Shown here in pieces: positions 53,886-62,118 of a stretch of DNA of 64,000 nucleotides. Both the position numbers and the translations under genes were made by a program. Position 1 is the stretch's first letter, and each line of letters opens with the position of its first letter. The notes under the pieces were generated by a model. It had not been told where the DNA came from. It did not search any database and saw nothing but the letters and a program-made list of their open reading frames with translations. Source of the stretch: Brevibacterium antiquum (lineage in GTDB: Bacteria; Actinomycetota; Actinomycetes; Actinomycetales; Brevibacteriaceae); assembly GCF_016107655.1 (NCBI RefSeq), contig NZ_JABASX010000006.1, positions 273,354 through 337,353 of the forward strand, read 5' to 3'.

Positions 53886-55418
53886 ATGGAAACGACCACC
53901 ACCGACAAACCCACTCAGGAACGACTCCCGGGCGTCATCCGATTCCTCAACGTTATCGAGAACGTCGGCAACCGACTCCCGCACCCCTTCTGGCTGTTCT
54001 GGATCCTGGCAGGAATCCTCGCCGTCCTCAGCCTCGTCCTCTCCGTCATGGGAGTCGGGGTCAACGACCCCGGCACAGGGGAATGGACACCGGTCAACAA
54101 CCTGCTCAGCGGCGACGGGATCGCGATGGCGGTGAGCACCTCGCTCGATGCCTACCAGTCCTTCCCACCGCTGATCACGATCATGGTCGTCATCATGGGC
54201 GTGGCCCTGGCAGAGCGCACCGGACTCCTGTCCACGGCGATGAAGGTCTCGATCGCGAGAGTCCCCGCATCCCTCATCGTCTTCACCGTCGCGTTCATGG
54301 GAACGGTCTCCCACGTTGCTTCGGCCGCGGCCTACGTCATCCTCGTCCCGCTCGGCGGCATGGTGTTCAAGGCGGTCGGCCGCTCCCCCGTCCTCGGCGT
54401 CATCGTCGCGTACACCTCGATCGCCTCGGGATATGACGCCAGCCCGATCCCGACTCCCAATGATGCGATCTTCGCGGGAATCACCTCGGCGGCGGCCCAC
54501 ATCATCGATCCCGACTATCTGGTCACCCCGATCGGCAACTGGTACTTCAACATCGCCAGCTCAATCCTGTTGGCCATCGTCATCACCATCGTCACCGAAC
54601 TTGTGCTCACGAAGCGGCAGAACCTCGAAGCTGACGAGGACGCCGAGCACGAAGACCTCGTCATCACGGAGAGGGAACGCTCGGCCCTGCGGTACTCGAT
54701 GTTCGCTGTGATCGCGATGCTCCTCTTCGTCGTCGTCCTGGTGGTCCCGGACAATGCTCCCCTGCGCGGAGACGGCCCCATCGGAGAGTCACCGTTCCTG
54801 ACCGGCATCGCGTTCATCATCGCCATGCTCTTCGGTGTCGGCGGCATGGTCTACGGGTTCCGTGAGGGCACGATCGAGAAGTTCGCCGACGTCCCCAAGC
54901 TCATGAGCCAGGGCATCGTGTCCATGGCCCCGGTCCTCGTCCTGTTCTTCGCGATCGCGCAGTTCCTCGAGTACTTCGAGTGGACGAACATCGGCATGCT
55001 GGTTTCCGTGTCGAGCTCGGAACTGTTCACCGGCCTCGGACTGCCCACATGGGTCATCTTCATCCTCGTGCTGCTCGTCCTCTCCGTCGTCAACGTCCTC
55101 ATCACTTCCGGATCGGCCATGTGGGCGATCATGGCCCCGGTCATCGTGCCGATGCTCATGCTCCTCGACGTTCCGCCTGAGACCTCGCAGGCGATCTTCC
55201 GCATCGCCGATTCGGGCTCGACTGCGATCACCCCGATGAGCCCCTACTTCATCCTTGCCCTCGGCTTCATGCAGCGTTATCAGAAGTCCGCCGGCATCGG
55301 CACCCTTGCCTCCCACACCCTGCCGCTGGCGGTGTGCATGACGATCATGTGGAGCCTGCTCTTCTTCCTCTGGTGGGGCCTGGGCATCCCGCTCGGCCCT
55401 GACGCTCCGGTGCGGTGA
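53886..55418 (+). CDS. AbgT-family transporter
   Basis: A 510-residue polytopic protein of the AbgT family (p-aminobenzoyl-glutamate transporters and antimetabolite efflux pumps). Markers: MGTVSHVASAAAYVILVPLG, IASGYDASPIPTPNDAIFAG, and TSGSAMWAIMAPVIVPMLML near the C-terminus, with about ten helices. ATG 53886 follows CAGGAGC. It is downstream of creatininase by 162 nt; operon membership is likely but not certain. Confidence 0.88.
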   Translation: METTTTDKPTQERLPGVIRFLNVIENVGNRLPHPFWLFWILAGILAVLSLVLSVMGVGVNDPGTGEWTPVNNLLSGDGIAMAVSTSLDAYQSFPPLITIMVVIMGVALAERTGLLSTAMKVSIARVPASLIVFTVAFMGTVSHVASAAAYVILVPLGGMVFKAVGRSPVLGVIVAYTSIASGYDASPIPTPNDAIFAGITSAAAHIIDPDYLVTPIGNWYFNIASSILLAIVITIVTELVLTKRQNLEADEDAEHEDLVITERERSALRYSMFAVIAMLLFVVVLVVPDNAPLRGDGPIGESPFLTGIAFIIAMLFGVGGMVYGFREGTIEKFADVPKLMSQGIVSMAPVLVLFFAIAQFLEYFEWTNIGMLVSVSSSELFTGLGLPTWVIFILVLLVLSVVNVLITSGSAMWAIMAPVIVPMLMLLDVPPETSQAIFRIADSGSTAITPMSPYFILALGFMQRYQKSAGIGTLASHTLPLAVCMTIMWSLLFFLWWGLGIPLGPDAPVR

Positions 55419-55619
55419 TGCGTCACCACGCCATCCGCACCTGCCCTGGCCGCGGATCCCATTGAGACCATTGCTGTTGTTGCGAAGGTGCACTGCGGCG
55501 GCGCTCGGGCACCGAACATCATCGCAGCGCGCGAAACACCGCGGACGACATTCGCTCGCCACTCGTCTACAGGTTGGCCTGCGCAATGGTTCCCTGAAAT
55601 GGGTTCATCTGCTGGTGAG

Positions 55620-55659
55620 GCCCCTTGTTTCTGGTCTCAGCAGCGATAGCACAAGGGGC
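55620..55659. terminator. Hairpin downstream of AbgT
   Basis: Arms GCCCCTTGT and ACAAGGGGC (9 bp) with a 22-nt loop, followed by GTTTCC. Downstream of the abgT-type gene, so it may terminate it. Confidence 0.5.
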
Positions 55660-55699
55660 GTTTCCACAGGCGATGTCCGAAGAACGTCGAAGAAAGTTA

Positions 55700-55727
55700 T
55701 TGACTCGACACAATCGACCGATATACT
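55700..55727 (+). promoter_or_regulatory. Sigma-70-type promoter of the DUF6230 operon
   Basis: -35 TTGACT (5 of 6 consensus), 16-nt spacer, -10 TATACT (5 of 6), in an AT-richer stretch. The DUF6230 start is about 95 nt downstream. Confidence 0.6.
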
Positions 55728-55821
55728 CGTCGGTAATACCCCGCAGTAACATACATCACAACGCGACGAGATACGTCACGATGCGATGCTGACATAGCTG
55801 TCGGCATCCGGAGGAGGATCA

Positions 55822-56439
55822 ATGAAGTTCCCAAAGCTCGCCAGCAGCATCAGCGCGGTCGGCAAATCCCACGCAGGGCGGATCGCTTTGGTAGCGATTC
55901 CTACCGGCGTTGTCTCCGCCATCCTGATGGGCGGGGTTGCTCAGGGTGCAGTACCTGTTTCATTCGCCATATCGGGAAGCCAGTTCAAGATCAGCTCCAC
56001 ACAGCTCGAGGGAACAGATTTCTCCCAGTACAGCGGGTTCGCCAAGGACGCAGAGGGTGCAAAGCACTCCGTCGTGACCGCCAACATCGGCAACGCCACG
56101 CTCGAAAATCTCTGCCAGTCTGCAGTCGCGGACACCCCGATGGGCAAGGTGGGCGTTCTCATCAAGGCTGGCGGAAAAGGCGAGCCGGCATCGGCCAAGA
56201 ACCTTCAGATCGGCATGACGGGACTCAAGGGCGACGCCGAGTTCAAGAACATCCGCATCGGCGTGGACGCTTCCGACGTCAACACCAAGGAAAAAGGGTC
56301 CAAGGGCGACTTCGCCCAGGACGCCGACACGATCTCGATCAAGGACTTGAAACAGGACTCGTGGAGCACCACGGCCTCGGTGTTCACCCTGAAGGACATG
56401 GAGCTGAAGCTCACTGACGGATCCGAGAAGTGCTTCTGA
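55822..56439 (+). CDS. DUF6230 family protein
   Basis: A 205-residue protein with an N-terminal signal-anchor or signal sequence (about 18-45) and an otherwise soluble beta-rich body (VPVSFAISGSQFKISS, then DTISIKDLKQDSW). It fits the DUF6230 family seen in actinobacteria beside DUF6114. Start ATG follows GGAGGAGG. It is first of three overlapping genes. Function unknown; probably surface or envelope-associated. Confidence 0.8.
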   Translation: MKFPKLASSISAVGKSHAGRIALVAIPTGVVSAILMGGVAQGAVPVSFAISGSQFKISSTQLEGTDFSQYSGFAKDAEGAKHSVVTANIGNATLENLCQSAVADTPMGKVGVLIKAGGKGEPASAKNLQIGMTGLKGDAEFKNIRIGVDASDVNTKEKGSKGDFAQDADTISIKDLKQDSWSTTASVFTLKDMELKLTDGSEKCF

Positions 56440-57104
56440 TGAAGGAGGCCGCAATCAGCGATCAGCAGACCGACAAGCCGGAGGGCGCCGAGCAGCGAAC
56501 GAGCCTGCTCGCGCTGTCCCGCCGGTCGCGCCGCAACAGTGAACGCGAGGAGGCCAAGCCCGAATCGACCGTTGAGACGGCTGAATTCGATGCTGCAGCA
56601 TCCGGTCGCGAGGACGCCGGTCCTGAGAATGCCGCGCGCGAAGAAGCCGGTCGTGAGGATGCCCCAAAGCGTCGCCGCTTCCGGAACTGGCGTCTCCAGC
56701 GCCCCTTCATCGGCGGGGTGCTGGCCGCGCTCGGGGGGATCGAGCTCTTCTTCTCCGGGCAGCTCGACACAGGCAACCTGCAAATCCAGTTCGGCATCGA
56801 AGGGTTGCAGGCCACGGTCATTCCGATCGCCCTCGTGGTGCTCGGGCTCTTGGCGATCTTCAAGCCCACGCATCACGTGTTCTACGGGATCATCGCCCTC
56901 GTTCTTGCTGTCTACTCGCTCGTCGGGGTCAACCTCGGTGGGTTCATCCTCGGTATGCTGCTGTCCTCCATCGGATCGATCCTCGTGGTCGCCTGGATGG
57001 GACCTCGGGCGCCGAAGTCCGATGCTCAAGGCTCGGACGCTCAGGCACCAGCTGCCGGGCGGAGGGAAGACACTCAATCCGCAGGTGAAGAGGGCGCTGC
57101 ATGA
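56439..57104 (+). CDS. DUF6114 family membrane protein
   Basis: A 221-residue protein with a charged, acidic N-terminus (about 1-80) and four hydrophobic helices (about 88-190: FIGGVLAALGGIELFFS; VIPIALVVLGLLAIF; GIIALVLAVYSLVGV; FILGMLLSSIGSILVV). This matches DUF6114, the usual partner of DUF6230. The start overlaps the previous stop (TGATG). Function unknown. Confidence 0.8.
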   Translation: MKEAAISDQQTDKPEGAEQRTSLLALSRRSRRNSEREEAKPESTVETAEFDAAASGREDAGPENAAREEAGREDAPKRRRFRNWRLQRPFIGGVLAALGGIELFFSGQLDTGNLQIQFGIEGLQATVIPIALVVLGLLAIFKPTHHVFYGIIALVLAVYSLVGVNLGGFILGMLLSSIGSILVVAWMGPRAPKSDAQGSDAQAPAAGRREDTQSAGEEGAA

Positions 57105-57946
57105 GGGCGCCCAGCCGCCGCACGGCGTCGCTCTTGGCGGCAGCAGTCCTCATCGTCCCCTCGGCCGTGGGAGTGACAGCGGCAGCACCCGCTCAGTCGT
57201 CCCCGCTGTGCACTCCGCTGCTCGGATGCGAAAGTTCGGATTCGACTGAGCCGGGGTCGGATGACACGAAGCCCAAAGCACCGATCTCTCCGGAGATTCC
57301 TGTGAAGCCGAAGACCCCGGAATCGCCGGGACCCACGGACGAACCGACAGAGACGCCCACAGACGGACCGTCCGAGACACCTACGGACGGACCGACTGAG
57401 ACGCCGACGAATGAACCGACGACGGAGCCCACCGATCCCGGTGGGTTGGGAGTCAAAGACCCGGACGAGAAGTCGGATGAAGAGCTCAACGGCGACTTCC
57501 CGAAGGATGCGCAGCTCGATGAGAATGCTCCGATCTTCACGAAGACTCCGGCGGCAATGGGGTCTGAGTCACTGTCCTTCAAGGGGCTCAGCGGGATCTC
57601 GTTCGCAGCTGTTCCGACCGCCGACGGCGGGAAGATCACCACGCTGAAGATCCAGGCTGATGAGATAACAATCTCCGGGTTCTCACTCACGGTGCGCCCG
57701 CCGGAGGAGAAGGAAGGACTGTTGACCACTGCTGACACAATGACGCTCAAGGGCGATGTCACGGTGTACATCGGTTCGATCACCGCCACGACGAAGAACG
57801 GCGATTCGCTGACCCTGGGTCCCGAAACGCCGCCGACCATGGACGATGTCGAACCGGGGCTCCTGCGAGTCACGATGGGACTGGTCGGTACCACAGCCGA
57901 TTCGATCAACTACTCGAACACAGACCAGGAGCTCAAGAAAGCCTGA
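57101..57946 (+). CDS. Secreted protein with Pro/Thr/Glu repeat linker, DUF6230-associated
   Basis: A 281-residue protein. The signal peptide (about 1-30, SLLAAAVLIVPSAVGVTAA) is followed by a Pro/Thr/Glu-rich linker (about 55-120) made of near-repeats such as TETPTDGPS, and a C-terminal beta-rich domain (about 140-281; LSFKGLSGISFAAVP, TMTLKGDVTVYIGSITA) that resembles the DUF6230 body and probably shares its origin. It overlaps the DUF6114 stop by 4 nt. Role unknown; an exported cell-surface complex is a reasonable guess. Confidence 0.75.
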   Translation: MRAPSRRTASLLAAAVLIVPSAVGVTAAAPAQSSPLCTPLLGCESSDSTEPGSDDTKPKAPISPEIPVKPKTPESPGPTDEPTETPTDGPSETPTDGPTETPTNEPTTEPTDPGGLGVKDPDEKSDEELNGDFPKDAQLDENAPIFTKTPAAMGSESLSFKGLSGISFAAVPTADGGKITTLKIQADEITISGFSLTVRPPEEKEGLLTTADTMTLKGDVTVYIGSITATTKNGDSLTLGPETPPTMDDVEPGLLRVTMGLVGTTADSINYSNTDQELKKA

Positions 57947-57990
57947 TCACACCCGCGTCGACTCGTTCGTCGCAGGCGCGTCACCCAACA

Positions 57991-58040
57991 GAGGCCCGTC
58001 GTTTCCCAGCATTGCGTACTGCTGGGAAACGACGGGCCTC
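57991..58040. terminator. Strong bidirectional terminator hairpin
   Basis: Perfect 20-bp stem (left GAGGCCCGTCGTTTCCCAGC) with a 10-nt loop, placed 44 nt after the plus-strand secreted gene and 54 nt before the stop of the minus-strand AGCS gene. Serves both. Confidence 0.85.
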
Positions 58041-58094
58041 TTCGGTGTGAGGATATTGGTGTCGGGATACGCGGAACTTTTCAGCTGCCGTTCT

Positions 58095-59840
58095 TCAGCT
58101 GCCCTTCTGGGCACGCTCCAGCTTCTTCGCCTTGAGGGAGTCCCGGACCTCACGCAGCTTGTCGCGCTTTCGCCGGCGGCCCGCCTCAGCGGCTCTGATC
58201 TGATCGGCTGTCGGCTCATGATCGCCCATGCCGACCTGCAGCTCTTCGGGAGTGATCTCCCGCATCACACCGGCGTCGATCTTCTTCCGCAGGCGCAGAA
58301 TCTCAAGCCGCAGGATCCGCGACAGGAAGTAGAGTCCCAGCAGGTTGGGGAAGGCCATGAGGAAGAAGATCGCATCTGAGAACGCAATGACAGACTCAAG
58401 CGACATCGAGGCGCCGACGATCACGGCCAGGATCCAGAAGACTTGATAGGCCTTGTCGGCCTTCTTCGAGTTCCCCGTCAGGTACCCCAGGGCCTGTTGG
58501 CCGTAGTACCCGTAGGCGAGGATCGTTGAGAAGGCGAAGAGGACCACGCAGATCGTCAGCAGGATCGGGAACCAGCCGGCCACCGTACCGAACGCTTCGG
58601 AGGTCAGTCCGATCCCGTCCTCGGATGTCGACTCGTAGAGGCCTGTGGTGATAATCGCCAGGGAGGTCAGGGTGCAGATGATGACGGAGTCGATGAGCGG
58701 CTCCCACATCGCCACAAAGCCCTCGGTCGCGGGTTTCGTCGTCTTCGATGCGGCATGGGCCATACCGGCCGAACCGACGCCTGCCGCGTTTGAGAACAAG
58801 GCACGCTGGATGCCGACGATGGCGACGCCGATGAGTCCACCGGTCACCCCGTCGGGGCTGAATGCCCCGGTGAACATCAGCACGAATGCGTGCGGGATCT
58901 CGCTGGCATTCATGGTCAGGATGACGACGACGCTGAGGAAGTAGAGGATCGCCATCATCGGGGTGAGCTTCGAGGTCCACTGCCCGATCTTCTTGATTCC
59001 GCCGAGGATGACCAGTGCCGTCAGTGCTGCGATGACTGCGCCGATGAGCCACAGCTTGTCGTCGAAGAAACTGTTCTCACCGCCGGTGGCCTTGACGAGG
59101 ATCGACGCCGCCTGGTTGGCCTGGAACAGGTTGCCCGCACCGATCACACCGATGACGGTGGTCGCGGCGTAGAAGACCGCGAGGAACTTGCCCAACTTCG
59201 GGCGTCCGATCTCGGCCAGCCCGTCTCGCAGGTAGTACATGGGTCCACCAGAGACAGTGCCGTCGGCGTGGATCTTGCGGTATTTCACTCCGAGCGTGGC
59301 TTCGGCCATCTTCACCGACATAGCGAAGAATCCGAAGATGATGATCCACAGGGCAGCACCCGGCCCGCCGATGGTGATCGCGACGGCCACACCGGCGATA
59401 TTGCCGAGTCCCACAGTGCCGGAGAGCTCCGTGGCGAGCGCCTGGAAGCTCGAGACCTGACCAGGATCGGTCTTGCGGGTGAAGCGTCCGCGGATGATTC
59501 CGAGTGAATACTTCAGCCCCCTGACCGGCTGGAACCTCAGGTAAATGGTCAGGAAGACCGCGGCCGCCATGAGCCAGACGACGATGAGGGGTATACCGAG
59601 CCCGCCGATGTTGAGTTCGAAGAACACGATGTTGCTGAAGGCCTGTGCAATCGGGCCGAAGAACGATTCGATCGCCTGATCGACGCCGGAGGCGGCGGTG
59701 ATGTCGGAGGCGGTGATGTCTGCAGTCGCAGAAATATCGGCGGCTGGTGAGGTGGGGATCATCCGATCTGCGCTGATCGGAAGGGCATCCAGGACATCGG
59801 TGTCGTGGATCTGGGCAGAGTTTTCAATTATGGGATTCAT
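58095..59840 (-). CDS. Alanine/glycine:cation symporter (AGCS family), second copy
   Basis: A 581-residue polytopic carrier. AGCS hallmark segments are present (GNIAGVAVAITIGGPGAALW-type, MSVKMAEATLGVKYRKIHADG, FSNAAGVGSAGMAHAASKT). It is longer than the copy at 5501, with an extra N-terminal segment of about 60 Thr/Ala/Asp-rich residues and a C-terminal 60-residue tail with Lys/Arg-rich helix. It stands alone, so the substrate (Ala, Gly or Ser) cannot be narrowed. The start choice between 59846 and 59840 is minor. Confidence 0.9.
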   Translation of the reverse strand: MNPIIENSAQIHDTDVLDALPISADRMIPTSPAADISATADITASDITAASGVDQAIESFFGPIAQAFSNIVFFELNIGGLGIPLIVVWLMAAAVFLTIYLRFQPVRGLKYSLGIIRGRFTRKTDPGQVSSFQALATELSGTVGLGNIAGVAVAITIGGPGAALWIIIFGFFAMSVKMAEATLGVKYRKIHADGTVSGGPMYYLRDGLAEIGRPKLGKFLAVFYAATTVIGVIGAGNLFQANQAASILVKATGGENSFFDDKLWLIGAVIAALTALVILGGIKKIGQWTSKLTPMMAILYFLSVVVILTMNASEIPHAFVLMFTGAFSPDGVTGGLIGVAIVGIQRALFSNAAGVGSAGMAHAASKTTKPATEGFVAMWEPLIDSVIICTLTSLAIITTGLYESTSEDGIGLTSEAFGTVAGWFPILLTICVVLFAFSTILAYGYYGQQALGYLTGNSKKADKAYQVFWILAVIVGASMSLESVIAFSDAIFFLMAFPNLLGLYFLSRILRLEILRLRKKIDAGVMREITPEELQVGMGDHEPTADQIRAAEAGRRRKRDKLREVRDSLKAKKLERAQKGS

Positions 59841-59999
59841 TCTCACGGGCGCTTGCTAGCGATTCGTCCGGAGGATCGGTCCGGCACCGGCGCCTGACAA
59901 CAACCTAGCAAGAACGCCGCAAGCTGTCAGCTAATATTCAGCTTTCAACGGGGCCTAGGCCACTGTGCCGTTTCCGAAATCACCGCGCTCTTCCACAGG

Positions 60000-60752
60000 T
60001 CACTGCCGTCCGCGCAGGAAGTGAACGAAGCTGTGCGCAAGTGTCTGGTTGATCCGGATCAGATCGGCGTCCGCCTCGGCTACCTCCGTCTTGATGGACT
60101 CGTTGGTTTTGCCGTCGGGCAGCCGCAACGGGTCCGAGCTCAGCCACTGCTGAACCTGCGTGGCGTCCGATTCGGGATGGAACTGTGTCCCCCACGCGAA
60201 TTCCCCTACCCGGTAACCCTGGATCGGAGCATCGGACCCGGTGACCAGGAGTTCACCGCTGTCCGGCAGCTCCATCTCCTCCTGGTGGAAGAGGACCGCC
60301 GGAAATGTCTCCCCTGCAACTGCGCAGAACACTGGGTCCTCCTCGCCCGCCGAGGTGGTGTGCAGATCGTAGATCCCGATCTGCGGGTGTTCCCGGCGGA
60401 TGATCTTCGCCGAGGTGGCCGCGGCCAGGAGCTCCCCGCCGAGGCAGATGTTGAAGCTCGGGAACTCCCCCGCCGCCGATCGCTGCAACAGGTCCCTGAC
60501 CTGGGGCAGCCATGGATTGACGGTGTCCTCGAGTGGCCCGGCAGACCCGCCGAGGACGAGAAGAGCGTCATAGCTGTCACTTTCAGCGGAGCCGACAGGC
60601 GCAGGCGAGCCGTCGAGAGCGGAAGGAATCTCATCGCCGAGGTAGGGACGAATGACAACCACCTCGGCGCCAGCTTCGCTCAGCCACTCGCCGAACCTCT
60701 TCGGGCCAGCGCCGCTCTCGTGTTCGATGACCAGGATTCTCACTTCGCTCAT
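60000..60752 (-). CDS. Type 1 glutamine amidotransferase-like protein
   Basis: A 250-residue class I GATase fold protein. The nucleophile Cys is in FNICLGGELLAAA, and the catalytic His-Glu are in WGTQFHPESDA, so the triad is complete although the usual CxGxQ reads C-L-G-G-E. ATG 60752 begins MSEVRILVIEHE; a longer frame includes repeat DNA and is rejected. It lacks a synthase domain, like stand-alone GMP-synthase-like or gamma-glutamyl hydrolase-type proteins. Function unknown. Confidence 0.82.
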   Translation of the reverse strand: MSEVRILVIEHESGAGPKRFGEWLSEAGAEVVVIRPYLGDEIPSALDGSPAPVGSAESDSYDALLVLGGSAGPLEDTVNPWLPQVRDLLQRSAAGEFPSFNICLGGELLAAATSAKIIRREHPQIGIYDLHTTSAGEEDPVFCAVAGETFPAVLFHQEEMELPDSGELLVTGSDAPIQGYRVGEFAWGTQFHPESDATQVQQWLSSDPLRLPDGKTNESIKTEVAEADADLIRINQTLAHSFVHFLRGRQ

Positions 60753-60900
60753 GCCGCCATTGTCACCGATGCGAACCGGCGCCGTCGACAGAGTCTCGAA
60801 ACCGAGACTGGCTTGAAGCCGACAAGGTCTCGAAACCGACACTGCGTTGACGCCGACGGCGCCGTGAATCTGTCACCGTGACACATAGGCACACGAAACT

Positions 60901-60939
60901 GGGCCCGTACTCAACGATGACGTCGTTGAACACGGGCCC
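60901..60939. terminator. Terminator hairpin downstream of the DUF2871 gene
   Basis: Arms of 17 nt (two mismatches: GGGCCCGTACTCAACGA / TCGTTGAACACGGGCCC) with a 5-nt loop, 72 nt past the stop of the minus-strand DUF2871 gene (61011). Confidence 0.7.
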
Positions 60940-61010
60940 CGGCACCACCTCGGCGGCGGTATTTGAGTGGTTATTCCGAATTGGGATCTGAACTGAGATC
61001 CGAGGGGTGG

Positions 61011-61460
61011 TCAGCCGGCGATTGACCGGGCTGTGGCCGTGGTGACGGCCTTATCGGCGACGATGGCCTTGCGCAGTGACAGGAAGAGCAGAACCATGCC
61101 GACGGAGAGTGCGATGTGCCCGAGTCCGGCGATGCCGGAGATCATGGCGCTGGACTCCTGGCCGAGGACAGTGAGCATGCCGTGCCAGACCATGGTGCCT
61201 GAAGTGAGGATGATGCCGGCGTTGTAGGTCCAGAAGAACCAGGAGAACATCTTGGTGCCCGAGAGGCCGAAGACCTTGTCGAGGACGAGGACGATGAGCA
61301 GGACGATGAAGCCGAGCGTGAGCAGATGGGTGTGGACGACGCTGAGCTGGGTGAAGCCTCCTTCTGGGAAATCGTTGGCCTTGGTGAACTCCCGGTAGAA
61401 CAGGCCGGAGAGGACGCCGATGATCATGTATGCGAATGCCGCGTTGAATATTTTCTTCAT
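61011..61460 (-). CDS. DUF2871 family membrane protein
   Basis: A 149-residue protein with four predicted helices, beginning MKKIFNAAFAYMIIGVLSGLF, with the conserved histidines of VHTHLLTLGF and MVWHGML and a C-terminal GHIALSVGMVLLFL. This matches DUF2871, a small membrane family sometimes linked to haem-copper oxidase-type proteins. Function unknown. It has its own terminator and no obvious partner. Confidence 0.82.
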   Translation of the reverse strand: MKKIFNAAFAYMIIGVLSGLFYREFTKANDFPEGGFTQLSVVHTHLLTLGFIVLLIVLVLDKVFGLSGTKMFSWFFWTYNAGIILTSGTMVWHGMLTVLGQESSAMISGIAGLGHIALSVGMVLLFLSLRKAIVADKAVTTATARSIAG

Positions 61461-61605
61461 GCTTCTACTTCATCAAGATCCGGCATTCGAATCCTGACCC
61501 AGAGGATTGAACTCTTATCCCAACTTTTGATTGATGTTCGTCCTCACACCCTCAAACCTCCCGATTTCGCAGGGTATCCGGGTCGACGACGGTTAGCCTG
61601 AAAGC

Positions 61606-62091
61606 ATGTCCATGGAGAATCTGTTCGCAAAGATCGACCGCATCGCGGGTGGCAGCAAGGCAGGACTCATCGTTCCTGCCGAAGGGCTCGCCCACCCGAA
61701 GACTCAGCGCGCATTCGCGTGGATCACAGGGCTGCTCGCCTTCGAGCTGGTCCTCGGCGTCGGGGCCGTCGTCTTCGCTGTCATCATCGCCCGCGCGGGC
61801 GAACCCGTGCCGTTCGCAGTCTGGATGCGTACCGTCGTCGTTCTCGGAATGACCGCCACCCTGTTCTACTTCTTCTGGCGCTCGACGAAGGGCTATTACT
61901 GGGGCTACCAGCGACTGCGCCTCTTCGCCCAGATCTTCCCGGTGATTACCCTCGTCATGGCGGCCATCCCCGGCCTCTATCCGGTCTGGATGATCACCGA
62001 GCAGATCGTCTTCAGCCTCATCATGATCGGCGTCGGTGATTTCCTCACCAGCGATCATATGCGCGAGGTGTTCCGCAAGCCCGAGAGCTGA
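61606..62091 (+). CDS. Small four-helix membrane protein of unknown function
   Basis: A 161-residue protein with about four hydrophobic segments (38-62, 70-95, 105-125, 130-145) and a basic N-terminus. No family recognised. It converges on the amidohydrolase at 62119 with 27 nt between stops. Confidence 0.7.
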   Translation: MSMENLFAKIDRIAGGSKAGLIVPAEGLAHPKTQRAFAWITGLLAFELVLGVGAVVFAVIIARAGEPVPFAVWMRTVVVLGMTATLFYFFWRSTKGYYWGYQRLRLFAQIFPVITLVMAAIPGLYPVWMITEQIVFSLIMIGVGDFLTSDHMREVFRKPES

Positions 62092-62118
62092 GGGCGGGCT
62101 GGGCCCGTGGGCTGGGTC

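Larger units (their letters stand above)
55419..55821. other. Intergenic region between AbgT and the DUF6230 operon
   Basis: About 400 nt. Holds a hairpin at 55620-55659 and a sigma-70-like promoter at 55700-55727. No gene seen. Confidence 0.6.

Noticed and set aside
59841..59999. Glycine riboswitch before the second AGCS gene
   Set aside because: Neither conserved glycine-aptamer core is visible on the coding strand here.
60775..60860. Repeated GTCTCGAAACCGA around a GGCGCCGTCG/CGACGGCGCC pair
   Set aside because: Only two copies, in a short intergenic gap; could be a weak hairpin but position relative to genes does not support a specific role.
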